Source: Rhodococcoides kyotonense (GTDB taxonomy: Bacteria; Actinomycetota; Actinomycetes; Mycobacteriales; Mycobacteriaceae). Taken from it: a stretch of DNA of 64,000 nt. Each line of letters opens with the position of its first letter. Position 1 is the stretch's first letter. The notes under the pieces are model-generated. The model saw nothing but the letters and a program-made list of their open reading frames with translations. It did not search any database and was not told the origin of the DNA. Where the stretch lies: contig NZ_LVHI01000005.1 in NCBI RefSeq assembly GCF_001645385.1, forward strand, positions 50,710 to 114,709, read 5' to 3'. The position numbers and the translations under genes were made by a program. Positions 18,676-28,000 of the stretch are shown here, in pieces.

Positions 18676-19224
18676 TTGACTGTTCATACTGCTCCGACGT
18701 TCCCCAACTGTGTGGCCGCGAGCGAGGACGGCCCGCGCTTCGATATCGACGTCGAAAGATATTCGGCCGACTACGCCGTATTGCGTCTGGTCGGGGAATT
18801 CGACATGCAGGCGTGCAGCGCGCTGACCGATGTCCTGGCTGGTGTCGTCTCGGGCGACGGTGTGATCGACGTCGACTGCTCTGGCGTCACCTTCCTGTAT
18901 TCCGGTGCCGCGTCCGTTCTCGTCGACGCTGCAGAATCCTGTGCCGGCCGGCTTCGTCTGTTCGCTCCCACTCGCCCGGTGACGAAAATGCTCACCGCCC
19001 TCGGAGCGGACCGACTCCTGTCCCCCTCGTCGACGGGGTGCACACACCACCGCAGCGTGACTCGACTCGACAACGACGGCGACGACGTCACGAGTGGTGG
19101 TGCATCGCCGACACAGCACGTCGACGCGGCGTCGACGTTGCAGCTGATGTGCACGCTGAGCAACCGATCAGAACGTTACGCTCTGGTAGGCGTGCGGCAC
19201 ACCGGATCACATGTTCGGCTGTGA
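18676..19224 (+). CDS. STAS-domain protein (anti-sigma factor antagonist-like)
   Basis: 182 residues. The first 120 form a STAS domain: YAVLRLVGEFDMQACSALTD and VIDVDCSGVTFLYSGAASVL, with the conserved Ser in FLYSGA where SpoIIAA-type antagonists are phosphorylated. The C-terminal 60 residues (TGCTHHRSVTRLDNDGDD onwards) do not match the domain. TTG at 18676 has AAAGG upstream. Such proteins release sigma factors from anti-sigma kinases or act in stress signalling. No anti-sigma partner lies adjacent; a diguanylate cyclase follows on the same strand. Confidence 0.82.
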   Translation: MTVHTAPTFPNCVAASEDGPRFDIDVERYSADYAVLRLVGEFDMQACSALTDVLAGVVSGDGVIDVDCSGVTFLYSGAASVLVDAAESCAGRLRLFAPTRPVTKMLTALGADRLLSPSSTGCTHHRSVTRLDNDGDDVTSGGASPTQHVDAASTLQLMCTLSNRSERYALVGVRHTGSHVRL

Positions 19225-19369
19225 CGTTGCACGCTCGACCCACACCTTCCCGAGATCTGCACCGAATGAACAGCTATGAGCTCGCACCGCCGCAGCCCAC
19301 AGCAGCCGTACCGCGGACCGCGGAAAGACAAGGTTCGGGCGATCCGGTGATGATTCGAGGCGTGCGACG

Positions 19370-20515
19370 ATGACCGTGCACCAACGCAGCCTGCCGTCCC
19401 CGGACGGTCCCGGCGCGGGGCCGTCGATGCGTGCACGTGCGAGTACCTGGCGCACGCGGTTCGACACCCGAACCGCGATGGTCATCATCAGCGCCAGCGG
19501 TGCGGTACCACTATTGGTGATCGCACTGATCTCCCCGACATTCTTGAAGCCGAACGCGTTGCCGCTGCTGATGGCGGTGCTGTCGTTCACCGCGGTCACC
19601 GTTGCATTCGCCGCCCAGGTGGGCCGGCTGAGCGAGGTGCAGTTCGCCGCTCTGGGGTTCGGGGGCATGGCCGGGGTCGCGATCAGCGCTCATTTGATCG
19701 CCGACCCAGCCGGAACACGCGCTGTGACGGCGATGTTGGCGATCGTGCCCGCAATTGCAGCCTCCGAATCCCCGCCGCGGGTCACTGCGGCGTTGACTGC
19801 GATATCAATGGCGATGGCAACGGCGCTGTCGGTGACGAGCCTCAGCTCGTCTGGATGGGCTGTGACCGCGATTGCGATCGGTGCGGCCGTCACCGCAGTG
19901 TTGGTGCCCGTCGTGCTGATCACCAGCCTTCGCTGCGCTCTGGCCGCGGTCAACGACAAGCTGCACGTGCTCGCGAGTACCGACCCGCTGACCGGTCTGC
20001 AGAACCGACGAGGCTTGCTCGCCCGCGCCGAAACCCTCCTCGACACCGCAACTGAACGTGGGCGTGCGGTGTCAGCGCTGGTGGTCGACATCGACTTGTT
20101 CAAAACCGTCAACGACACTGACGGGCACGCCGCCGGGGACCGTGCACTCACCTCGGTCGCACGCGCACTCACCCGAGCCGTCGACGCCATCGGGGAACCT
20201 GCCGCGGTCGTCGCGAGAATCGGCGGTGAAGAGTTTCTGATCCTCGCCCCACACGAGTCCGAGATCGACCTCGCCGAGCGTGTACTGCACCGTATCCGGT
20301 CGGACTGCACGGTCACCGTCAGCATCGGCTCGATCACCCTCGACCTACACCGTCCTACCTCCGCCAGACCGGGCAACAGCAACGGCGACGGCAACGGCAG
20401 GCGCGTCTCGCACGACATCGACGAGGTCGTGCACGCCGCCGACATCGCGCTGTACGAGGCGAAGAACACCGGCCGTGACCGCGCCTGCCACGGCGGAACA
20501 CTCACGCTGGAGTGA
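19370..20515 (+). CDS. Membrane diguanylate cyclase (GGDEF)
   Basis: 381 residues: five or six hydrophobic segments over about residues 35-185 (for example AVPLLVIALISPTF, PLLMAVLSFTAVTVAFAA, AVTAVLVPVVLI), then a GGDEF domain from about residue 200. The domain shows STDPLTGLQNRRGL, VVDIDLFKTVNDTDGHAAGD and the active-site RIGGEEFLIL, so the cyclase signature is intact as GGEEF. It makes the second messenger c-di-GMP from GTP. No EAL domain is attached. An insertion of Gly/Asn-rich residues (PGNSNGDGNGRR) lies in the last third. The sensor part is a plain membrane module. Confidence 0.9.
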   Translation: MTVHQRSLPSPDGPGAGPSMRARASTWRTRFDTRTAMVIISASGAVPLLVIALISPTFLKPNALPLLMAVLSFTAVTVAFAAQVGRLSEVQFAALGFGGMAGVAISAHLIADPAGTRAVTAMLAIVPAIAASESPPRVTAALTAISMAMATALSVTSLSSSGWAVTAIAIGAAVTAVLVPVVLITSLRCALAAVNDKLHVLASTDPLTGLQNRRGLLARAETLLDTATERGRAVSALVVDIDLFKTVNDTDGHAAGDRALTSVARALTRAVDAIGEPAAVVARIGGEEFLILAPHESEIDLAERVLHRIRSDCTVTVSIGSITLDLHRPTSARPGNSNGDGNGRRVSHDIDEVVHAADIALYEAKNTGRDRACHGGTLTLE

Positions 20516-20578
20516 GGGGCGAGGCCCGAACCCGTTGCCGCACGTGCACTCTGGAGAGACACACCTCTACGCCGCACG

Positions 20579-21304
20579 TCAGGCGGCCGCGGCGGCGTGG
20601 GCTCGGCGATCGTAGCCGCACAATGCAGCAGACTCGGTGACCATGTCCGCCCAGATCACCGGATCGGCCACCTCGGCCAGAGTGGTTCTGTCCCACCACA
20701 TCAGAGCGGTCCGATAGTTCTCGCTCGGGTATGCGGCCGGCGGAATGTCGGTCGCGATCTGTCCCCCGGAGCACCCCCATAACCGCAGCACGTGATCAGC
20801 GGCGCTGGCAAACAGATACCGCGCCCCGGTCAGTTCCAGTGTCGGCAACGCAGTGCGGGCAAGCACCGTGGATACGGTGCGACCCGTCGCACCGGCATCG
20901 ACCCACGCGGTCTTCATCTCCACCATTCCGTGCGGCAACCGGCGATGCAGGTGCGCGGTGACCGCCGCGAGTCCATCGGAGTGTGCCCATTCGGTGAGCA
21001 CATGCGACTGCTCGACCGATCCGTAGGGCCCTTGTGCCCGCACTCCACCGAGCATCCGGCCGGCCTGGTCGAGCACCGCATAGAACAGGGTGGTCCTCGC
21101 GCCCGTGGCCACGTCGTCGAGATCGAGCGCGGCCGTGACGCCGTGCCGCGTATAGGACTCCCACGCCCCCTCGATATAGCGTGACCACAAATCCGGGGTC
21201 CCGGACGGTGTCGCTACAACCAACGACCACGACCCGCCGGTGACCGCGGTCGAACGCTGGTGTAGCCCACCGCCGGCGACACCACCGAGGCGTCGAGGGC
21301 CCAC
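20579..21304 (-). CDS. GNAT/autoinducer-synthase-like acyltransferase protein
   Basis: About 241 residues from GTG 21304; the frame continues to 21484 but the extra 60 residues are Pro/Arg/Gly rich and doubtful. The core (LVVATPSGTPDLWSRYIEGA, VLDQAGRMLGGVRAQGPYG, HGMVEMKTAWVDAGATGR, ALPTLELTGARYLFASAADH) looks like the acyltransferase fold shared by N-acyl-homoserine-lactone synthases, FeeM and GNAT proteins. This is judged from motif order, not a search. It sits near a CoA-ligase-like gene on the same strand, 1.2 kb upstream, with two small plus-strand genes between. Together they could activate and transfer an acyl or aryl group. Low certainty on function. Confidence 0.6.
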   Translation of the reverse strand: MGPRRLGGVAGGGLHQRSTAVTGGSWSLVVATPSGTPDLWSRYIEGAWESYTRHGVTAALDLDDVATGARTTLFYAVLDQAGRMLGGVRAQGPYGSVEQSHVLTEWAHSDGLAAVTAHLHRRLPHGMVEMKTAWVDAGATGRTVSTVLARTALPTLELTGARYLFASAADHVLRLWGCSGGQIATDIPPAAYPSENYRTALMWWDRTTLAEVADPVIWADMVTESAALCGYDRRAHAAAAA

Positions 21305-21763
21305 ACCTCGCGGCAGGTCCCCGCGTCGTCTATTGGGACGCGGGCCGGGATCGGATGGAAACGAGCCCGGCCTGGGCGGCGATGTGTGGGTGATCAAGGC
21401 GAACTCCGAGGGGTGTGGTGTGAGAGCTGCCAACGCCAGACCGAGCCAATGAGGAACATTCCCGAAGCTGCCATTGCACTCCAAAACAATCGTGCAGTAT
21501 GTATTTCAACGCGAAACTGAACTGCTTGGTCAATCGGTTCTTGAACTTTGTTGCGCGTCATCACTACAGGCAGGGATTCACCGGGATCTTTTGTTTCGCA
21601 CCACAGCACCGTCCCGTCTACGACAGGGGAGGCGAGAACGATCCTCACTCACACCGGGGCCACGATTCGAGCGCGACATCGATACCAGGTCACCTAATGG
21701 CCAGCAGGGAGGATTTCGGTACGCGATAGACGTGCCGCAATCCTGTTCTGCTCTAATGCAGTG

Positions 21764-22018
21764 ATGACCGATTCGTCAGATGTCACTACAGCTGAGCATT
21801 CCGTTGGTGACAAAGTCGAAGTTCGGCGGCCGGGCGGAGAAGTAGCTCGTGGCACCGTCGTCGACGACTTCGGGGCATCCCAGATCGCGGACGCGGATCT
21901 CGGACGCACGTGGGCGCCTCCGCATCGATGGGCGATCGCGCTCGACGACGGCAGGCTGGTATTCGCCGACGACTACGACGTGGACACCGCGAACGCCGAA
22001 CGAAAGCCGCACAGCTAG
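21764..22018 (+). CDS. Small hypothetical protein
   Basis: 84 residues, soluble and acidic, with a KOW/SH3-like strand pattern (VGDKVEVRRPGGEVARGTV, then RWAIALDDGRLVFADDYDV). I recognise no named family, though small proteins of this kind occur in Rhodococcus. ATG at 21764 is preferred to the GTG directly before it. The next small membrane gene starts five bases after its stop, so the two are probably co-transcribed. Confidence 0.6.
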   Translation: MTDSSDVTTAEHSVGDKVEVRRPGGEVARGTVVDDFGASQIADADLGRTWAPPHRWAIALDDGRLVFADDYDVDTANAERKPHS

Positions 22019-22023
22019 AGCAC

Positions 22024-22161
22024 ATGTACTCGGTACTCATTCCGCTGATCATCGCCGCGATCGTGGTCCTGATCGCGGCGGCCGCCGCACTGTTGATCAT
22101 GTGCGTTGTCGACGCGGCCCGTGCTCTGCGTCGGCGCCGAGACCGGCGTCGCGCCGCCTGA
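22024..22161 (+). CDS. Single-pass small membrane protein
   Basis: 45-codon gene: a short N-terminus (MYSVLIP), one strong transmembrane helix (LIIAAIVVLIAAAAALLIM), then a basic cytoplasmic tail (RALRRRRDRRRAA). AGAG precedes the ATG by a few bases. It follows the small soluble gene at 21764 by five bases. The length, hydrophobic core and positive-inside tail argue it is real. Function unknown. Confidence 0.6.
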   Translation: MYSVLIPLIIAAIVVLIAAAAALLIMCVVDAARALRRRRDRRRAA

Positions 22162-22477
22162 GCAGTGTATTTCTGTCTCGAGCATTGGTGGACCGTCGAC
22201 GCCGCCACGGTGTTCAGCTCAGCCCACTCCGTCTACCGAGTCGCCCGCATGAGATGAGCATCGACGGACTTCCTGTCTGACGCAGCCCGGGAGCACCCGA
22301 CACTCACGCGGCACGACGTTCCCGAGACAAGAACAACCGACGCCGAGACGCCAACAGCATGTGGCCTAGCTGACGGGTATCGGGGCCGTTCAAGCCCCCC
22401 ATGACGTGCACGTGCACCGCACTCCGGTGGAGTGCGGTGCACGTGAGGTACCTCTGTAGTTTGCCGGTTGCCGCTGC
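22162..22477. other. Convergent intergenic region with a terminator
   Basis: It lies between a plus-strand small membrane gene and the minus-strand CoA-ligase-like gene. Apart from the hairpin at 22409-22445, nothing else was recognised. Confidence 0.5.
22409..22445. terminator. Perfect 17-base-arm hairpin (bidirectional terminator)
   Basis: Arms CACGTGCACCGCACTCC and GGAGTGCGGTGCACGTG pair completely around a GGT loop. It starts 33 bases past the stop of the minus-strand CoA-ligase-like gene, in a convergent region. No U-tract is seen on either side, as is usual for actinobacterial hairpin terminators. Confidence 0.75.
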
Positions 22478-23902
22478 TCAGCCGATCGATTTCTGTTTGC
22501 CGCCGGTCACGAAGCCGTCGCCGCCGAAGGGCTGAAGCCTTACGACAGGTTCGGCGGCTTTGCCTCGGCGATCGTGTACGACGCGGTATTCGGCGCTCAG
22601 TTGCCGCAAGCTGGCGATCGAGAGTTGCCGAACGTGCTCGGCTGTTTCGTCGTCCGGATGCTGGTGGGCGCGAAGCTCGACGTCGAGAACGAGGGTCTGT
22701 CGTTGATCGGCATCGGTGTCGCAGCGGGCGATGAATCGTCCGGTCAGCCGCGTGGCGAGCGAGATGTGTTCGACGGCCGGCCGGAAGTAGTCGGGATAGA
22801 TGTTGACTGCACTGTAGATCGCCGAGACGTCGGTCCGACCATGAACCAGCAGATAGAAACCGTGCGGGTCGATATCTGCTGCGAGAGTTCGGTATCCGGC
22901 TTGTTCGAGTCGGTCGCGGATGTCGACGCCGGACAGGGCCAGGCCGCGGTCGTTGACGCGGTAGCGCACCAGCGGCAACACACCTCCGACGGTGAACAGA
23001 AGGCAACCTTCGTCGTCGACCTCGATGTAGGTGTAATCGGGCTCGTATTGCACGAAGGCGGGTTGTTGCACGAGTCCCTCACCAGTGTAGTCGTCACCGA
23101 ACATCACGCGATTCAATGTCGAATCACGTGCTGCGGCTGAGCGGATGGCGATCGTGGCCGCGGTTTCGTACCCGACGAATCCGACGTCGGTCGCCCCGTA
23201 CACCACTCGAACCCGGTCACCGCCGGCGTCGTCGAGCATGGAGTGCACCAGTGATCGCCAGGCTTCGCTGACCGGCTCGCCGCCGACGACGATCACGGCA
23301 TTGTGCTGTGCGAGTAGATCGCCGTGGGCGTCGAGCAGGTCGCGCGCGATCGGCGGGTAGGCGAACAGGACGATCTGCCGATATAGGGGTGCGGCTTCGG
23401 CGATCACCGCGATGATCGCCTCGATGTCCATTCCCGGTGTGGCGATGGAGATCTTGTGGCCGCGCCGGCGAAGTTCGAGCAGCATCGAGTACATGAACGA
23501 TCCACCGACGTAGGGGCCCGACGGGAACGTCACCACGGCCAGGGTCGGCCGGTGCTGGGTGTCGGCGCAGTCGCGCAGAACGGTGCCGAACATCGATGCG
23601 CCGTGATCGGTGCTGCTCTGCCCGCGCGGCCAGAACGTCGGTACACCGGATGATCCGGCGCTACTGGAGATGGTTTCGACGTCTTCGGGGCGGCCGCTGT
23701 GAAGCTCGGCCAGGGTGTTGGTGCGGCGGTAGGTGTCCTTGGACGTCGTGGGCAGCGCGACCAGGTCATCCATGGTAGCGATGACGCTGAGATCGATGCC
23801 GTTGTCGTCGAGCAAACGGCGGTACGCGGGCACGGACAAGGCGATGGAGCGGACGAGCTGTAGTGCGTGGTGGGCGGGCTTGTGTGGGTCTGCCGTGGTC
23901 AT
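22478..23902 (-). CDS. Phenylacetate-CoA-ligase-like adenylate-forming enzyme
   Basis: 474 residues with the fold order of the PaaK-type adenylate-forming family. The ATP loop is SSSAGSSGVPTFWPRG (SSGT-like). A substrate-domain segment reads QIVLFAYPPIARDLLDAHGD, and VVGGEPVSEAWRSLV precedes VRVVYGATDVGFVGYE. The hinge/aspartate region is GGVLPLVRYRVNDRGL. ATG at 23902 has AAAGG eight bases upstream. These enzymes activate a carboxylate as acyl-AMP, usually then forming the CoA thioester; some pass it to other nucleophiles. The substrate is unknown. It faces the autoinducer-synthase-like gene at 20579 on the same strand, which could be the acyl acceptor enzyme (inference). Confidence 0.8.
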   Translation of the reverse strand: MTTADPHKPAHHALQLVRSIALSVPAYRRLLDDNGIDLSVIATMDDLVALPTTSKDTYRRTNTLAELHSGRPEDVETISSSAGSSGVPTFWPRGQSSTDHGASMFGTVLRDCADTQHRPTLAVVTFPSGPYVGGSFMYSMLLELRRRGHKISIATPGMDIEAIIAVIAEAAPLYRQIVLFAYPPIARDLLDAHGDLLAQHNAVIVVGGEPVSEAWRSLVHSMLDDAGGDRVRVVYGATDVGFVGYETAATIAIRSAAARDSTLNRVMFGDDYTGEGLVQQPAFVQYEPDYTYIEVDDEGCLLFTVGGVLPLVRYRVNDRGLALSGVDIRDRLEQAGYRTLAADIDPHGFYLLVHGRTDVSAIYSAVNIYPDYFRPAVEHISLATRLTGRFIARCDTDADQRQTLVLDVELRAHQHPDDETAEHVRQLSIASLRQLSAEYRVVHDRRGKAAEPVVRLQPFGGDGFVTGGKQKSIG

Positions 23903-24057
23903 GGCGGAGCCTTTCGAGGGCGTGTCCCACCTCGCCTGTGCGACGGCGGCGGGACATCGGATGTGGACTCGTTCACCACATCTCGAGCGCAGCTGTGTTC
24001 TCGTGTTCGCGAACAGGCAAACATCGACCCAGCCTGACTTTCGGTGCTGTGACCTGG

Positions 24058-27000
24058 TCAGATGAGCCGCGGTTTGCTGGCGTCCTCGAAGTCCTGTTCC
24101 GCTGTCTCGTAGCTGCGCAGAGAAGATACGAGCCCGAAATCGCAGCCGATGTCGGAGCCGACGGCGTCGATCCGTCGGCATAATTCCTCGTTGGGCGGCC
24201 GCCAGTACTTCGAGGCAATGAGTTTTTCGAATGTGGTTCTCGATACGCCGAACCGCTCAGCCCTCACAGTTCGGTTCATGTCGGGGAAGTGTTGCTCGAG
24301 CCTGTCGAATGCGGTGTTCGTTGCCTGCATGAACTCTCGTCGACGGTCGACGAAGCGTTGAAAGGCCGCACCGACTCTCGCTGCGGCGTCGGGAGTTTCG
24401 AGCCCTCCATCACCGAGGACGGAGCGGGACTGCCCCTCGGGCACGCTGCGGTCGGACTCGGTCACTGTTCGCCGGGGTGGCGCGGTGGTGTCACCGACCG
24501 GGTCGAGGATTTCGGGGAATGTACCGGTGCCGATCACACGCGGTCTGACGCGAAGGCGGTGACCTAGCTCTTGGGCGCGGTGGGCGAAGAGCGCGTTGTC
24601 CAACAGCCCGTGGATCAGTTGCGTAGAAGTCTGAGACGGCGCGATGTCGACCAGTCCCGCAAGAGTGTCGTAGTGATATTCCTGGGCTCGGCGAAGAACG
24701 GCCGAGACGGCACCTTTCATCCTGTTCGATGCGTTGTGGGCGAGTTTCTTGGACAGGTCAGCGACACGGAGACATGTTCGATGAAGGTGTTCGAGCGCGT
24801 CGTCGACGCGTCCTCGCTCTGCCTCGAATCTGATGAAGCGTGCCAGATGCCAGAACCCTGCCACATCGACCTGCTGTGTGCCGAGCAGGCGTGGCGCGAA
24901 CGTCAACCCATACACCGTGGGCCAGGTGTCGACCGGTGGATTCGGTTCGTGGGTAAGCAATTCCAGGAGTGCGGTGCGAGCTGCTTCGGCGATGGTCGCG
25001 CTGCGGTGGGTGTCAGGGTGTGGGGCGATCGCGGGGACTGGGTCGGCGACGACGCTGACGTACGTCGAGAGCAGAGCGATGGCGCGGTCGATGGTGTCGG
25101 TCTGCTGTGCGCGTACGCCGATGGCGAGGAGGAGATCAGCCTTGGCCTTGGGATCGGTCAGACGTTCGAGCCGATCGACGAGCGTATCGACAGATGGCGT
25201 GAGGATTTCGTCGCCGACCAACAGGCGCAGCAGCGCCGAACCTTGTTGCTGCTGCCGGTCGCCGCCGGTGACCAGCTCTTCGATCCAGTACTCGAGACGC
25301 GGGGTGTGGGTGATGAGCACGTGATGGGTTTCGCCGCGCAGCAGCAGGTCTTTGACGAAGCCGGTTCTGTTGATGCGGTGGGCGATGGGCAGGCCCGCGG
25401 GAACGAGCACCTGCGGGTGGTGCGCGGCACGGTTTCGTGCGTGCACGAGAAATAGGTTCGCCGCTTGTATGCCGGCATCATCGTACGGCTTCACCTGCGC
25501 GAGGGCGTCGACGGCCGCCTGCGCAGCGCTGTCACCGCAGACAAGCGCGGCCGGCGCCAACGCGACGAGGTGATCGGCTGCGCGCCAGAGCGAGTCGTTA
25601 CTGCGATACGTGGCGGCTGCGGCCGTCAGCGATCGGTAGACGATCGGGGCGGGGATCGCTGCGTCCATCAACACCGAGCGGGCGACGGCGGCCCACAGGT
25701 GCTCGCCAAGGGTGAAGTTCTGGTGTTCGGCGGGTAGGTGGGTGTCGATCATCGCCGACAGTCGGCCGATGACCGCCTCTCGCGCCGGGCATTCCTCGGT
25801 CAGGACGTATTTGAGGCATCCACGCGCGAGCTGTCGGGGGGCTGCTGGGCTGGACAAGGCGAACAGCCGGTCCAACGTGGCCTCGATGGTCGGATCGTCT
25901 GCCGGGGACCGAAAGGTGCGCAGCATCATGCCGAGGGCGATCAGATCGGCACCGACCACAGGATCCTGGTCACCGCCGGCGGCGTCCAGGGCTGAGCACA
26001 CCTGCACGACCCACTCGATCCACTGCAGCGCCCTCCAGTCTGTCGTCAACCGGCGTTTAAGGTCGGCCGCAACCACGCTGGCGAGAGCGTCGCGTACATC
26101 GACTGCATCGCTGTCGTTCGATGCTGCCTGCATGGACGTGGTTCGCAGCCGAAGCTCGTTCAGGAAGTCGCTGCCGTGCAACCATGCCCAGTGTTCGGCG
26201 ATTGACTGTAGGTAGCGGGCGATGGTGTGTTTGCCCTGACGACGCCGTTCGCTTGCTCGCGTGTCGTCCGAGCCTGCTCGTTCCGGCGTGTCGGCTGCGA
26301 GGCCGTCGATAGCGATGGTGAAGCCCGCGCGGGCGAGGTCCGGCGTCGTCGGTGCCAGAAGTTCGAGGAGCGTGCGCGGTTCGTGATTCGACTGGAGAAA
26401 TTTCAGCTCGGTGCGTACGAGTTCGCTGTACATCTCGGTAGCGCGAACCAGTGCGGCCATCGCAGTCGGTGCCCGGCCGGCGAGCTGCGCGGCCGTGGTG
26501 ACGATCGAGGTGTGCAATCGTGGATGTGCTTCCCACATCAGCGCGAGATGTCGTGCGACAGAATCGGTATGACTGTGCACGCGCGGTACGGTGCGCAGAA
26601 ATCTGTGCAGCTGGTCCGGCGGCATGGCCTCGAGAACGCTGACGGACAGGTCGAACAGGTCTGGGTGGTGCGCCCATGTGGTCATGCCGATCGACACCAC
26701 ACTCGGGTGGGGTGATTCGAGCAAGGTTCGGCAACTGTCGCGAACAGCGGGCTGTGCCAACGGATCCGACCCCATCACGATCAACAACTGTTCGGCAACA
26801 GCGCCGAGAAACAGATCATCCGGCGTCGCGGCGAGTCGTTCGATCACGCGATGCAGTTCGTCGTCGGCCCCGCGGGCCGCAAGACCTCGAGCTGCCGCAT
26901 ACTCGAAGAACGTTTGATGCAGAAAACGCACACGGTCGCCTGTGGCGATCAGAACTCCGCGCCGTACCAGGGTGTGAACGTGCGTTCGCAACTCGCGTTC

Positions 27001-27963
27001 GGCGATGGGCTGATCACTCGCCGCTGCAACGTGGGCCGCTCGGCGAACGAGGGCGTCGAGCGGTGGTTCGGGAGTCCCCAGTGCCAGCATCGCGATTCCC
27101 AGGAACCCGGCGGTATCGGAGAGGTCGTCGGCATCGCCCCGATAGATGTACTTGCCGAGCCGGTGATCGGTGACGATCCGCCGCTCCCAGAACAGCTCGT
27201 ACAGTTCGGTGACATCGAGCTCGAGATGCGGAAACTCCGGTGCCGACAGAGAGAACAACAACCGCAGCAGCAACGGACTGGTACAGACCTCGTCGACGAG
27301 CGTGCCGCGGGCGCGAGCGGACTGAATCGCCTCGACAGGGCGTTCGGGAAGACCGCCCCGATCGGCAGTGAATTCACCGATCAGCGCCTCGAGTGCGGCG
27401 GGTAGTTCGGTGTGCGGGGCATACGGGCCGAGAACGACCTTACGTCCGAGGGCGGCGGGCAGACTGCGGGCTTCCTGCGGTCTGGTCGTCAGGACGATGG
27501 GCACCCCGGCGCGGGCAAGCTCGTCGATCAGGTCGACGACCTGATCCCGGGCGGAGCGATCGTGCAGCAGCAGATCCGCGGTATCGAGCAGCAGCATCGC
27601 CCCAGGCCGAGACCGGATCGCCGAGACGATGTCGGTGTTCGAGAAGTCGGCGCCGCCGCTGGCATCTCGTTGCAGCCATGCGGCCGAGACCAGCAGCGGT
27701 GATCGTGCACACTCGCTCAAGGCCCGGTGCAGTGACCACAGCAACGTCGACTTGCCGTGGCCCGCCTCACCGACGAGGATCTGCGGTTCGGACCCGGAGC
27801 GCAGGACTCGTTCGAGCAGGTCTGCTTCGATATCGCGGCGGACATACCACTCCACGTCGTCGTGGCCGTCGATTCTCGTGGACGCGATATCGTCGAGCAG
27901 ACGCTGGGAACGGCTTTCCAGCTTGTCCCACAGCGACACATCGGCGGTGTCGATCTCGGTCAC
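24058..27963 (-). CDS. Large STAND/NACHT-like P-loop NTPase with repeat region and C-terminal HTH
   Basis: About 1301 residues from GTG 27963. After 50 residues comes a P-loop NTPase: Walker A VGEAGHGKSTLL, Walker B AMLLLDTADLLLHD and a sensor-like PIVLTTRPQEAR. A winged-helix region follows (LVRRGVLIATGDRVRFLHQTFFEYAAARG), the FxHxTFxEYxAA hallmark of STAND/NACHT proteins. The next ~700 residues look alpha-helical and repeat-like. The end has a helix-turn-helix-like NRTVRAERFGVSRTTFEKLI. Many such proteins sense phage or stress and act in defence or regulation. No nuclease or protease effector domain is recognised. It starts 37 bases after a tandem TetR gene, so the two form an operon. No ribosome site is clear. 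Confidence 0.8.
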   Translation of the reverse strand: MTEIDTADVSLWDKLESRSQRLLDDIASTRIDGHDDVEWYVRRDIEADLLERVLRSGSEPQILVGEAGHGKSTLLWSLHRALSECARSPLLVSAAWLQRDASGGADFSNTDIVSAIRSRPGAMLLLDTADLLLHDRSARDQVVDLIDELARAGVPIVLTTRPQEARSLPAALGRKVVLGPYAPHTELPAALEALIGEFTADRGGLPERPVEAIQSARARGTLVDEVCTSPLLLRLLFSLSAPEFPHLELDVTELYELFWERRIVTDHRLGKYIYRGDADDLSDTAGFLGIAMLALGTPEPPLDALVRRAAHVAAASDQPIAERELRTHVHTLVRRGVLIATGDRVRFLHQTFFEYAAARGLAARGADDELHRVIERLAATPDDLFLGAVAEQLLIVMGSDPLAQPAVRDSCRTLLESPHPSVVSIGMTTWAHHPDLFDLSVSVLEAMPPDQLHRFLRTVPRVHSHTDSVARHLALMWEAHPRLHTSIVTTAAQLAGRAPTAMAALVRATEMYSELVRTELKFLQSNHEPRTLLELLAPTTPDLARAGFTIAIDGLAADTPERAGSDDTRASERRRQGKHTIARYLQSIAEHWAWLHGSDFLNELRLRTTSMQAASNDSDAVDVRDALASVVAADLKRRLTTDWRALQWIEWVVQVCSALDAAGGDQDPVVGADLIALGMMLRTFRSPADDPTIEATLDRLFALSSPAAPRQLARGCLKYVLTEECPAREAVIGRLSAMIDTHLPAEHQNFTLGEHLWAAVARSVLMDAAIPAPIVYRSLTAAAATYRSNDSLWRAADHLVALAPAALVCGDSAAQAAVDALAQVKPYDDAGIQAANLFLVHARNRAAHHPQVLVPAGLPIAHRINRTGFVKDLLLRGETHHVLITHTPRLEYWIEELVTGGDRQQQQGSALLRLLVGDEILTPSVDTLVDRLERLTDPKAKADLLLAIGVRAQQTDTIDRAIALLSTYVSVVADPVPAIAPHPDTHRSATIAEAARTALLELLTHEPNPPVDTWPTVYGLTFAPRLLGTQQVDVAGFWHLARFIRFEAERGRVDDALEHLHRTCLRVADLSKKLAHNASNRMKGAVSAVLRRAQEYHYDTLAGLVDIAPSQTSTQLIHGLLDNALFAHRAQELGHRLRVRPRVIGTGTFPEILDPVGDTTAPPRRTVTESDRSVPEGQSRSVLGDGGLETPDAAARVGAAFQRFVDRRREFMQATNTAFDRLEQHFPDMNRTVRAERFGVSRTTFEKLIASKYWRPPNEELCRRIDAVGSDIGCDFGLVSSLRSYETAEQDFEDASKPRLI

Positions 27964-28000
27964 GGCATGTGGTTCGACTGTCGCTGCGACTGAGGTGCTC

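Noticed and set aside
24571..25455. 294-codon plus-strand frame inside the STAND-like gene
   Set aside because: Antisense shadow in a 1301-residue conserved open frame.
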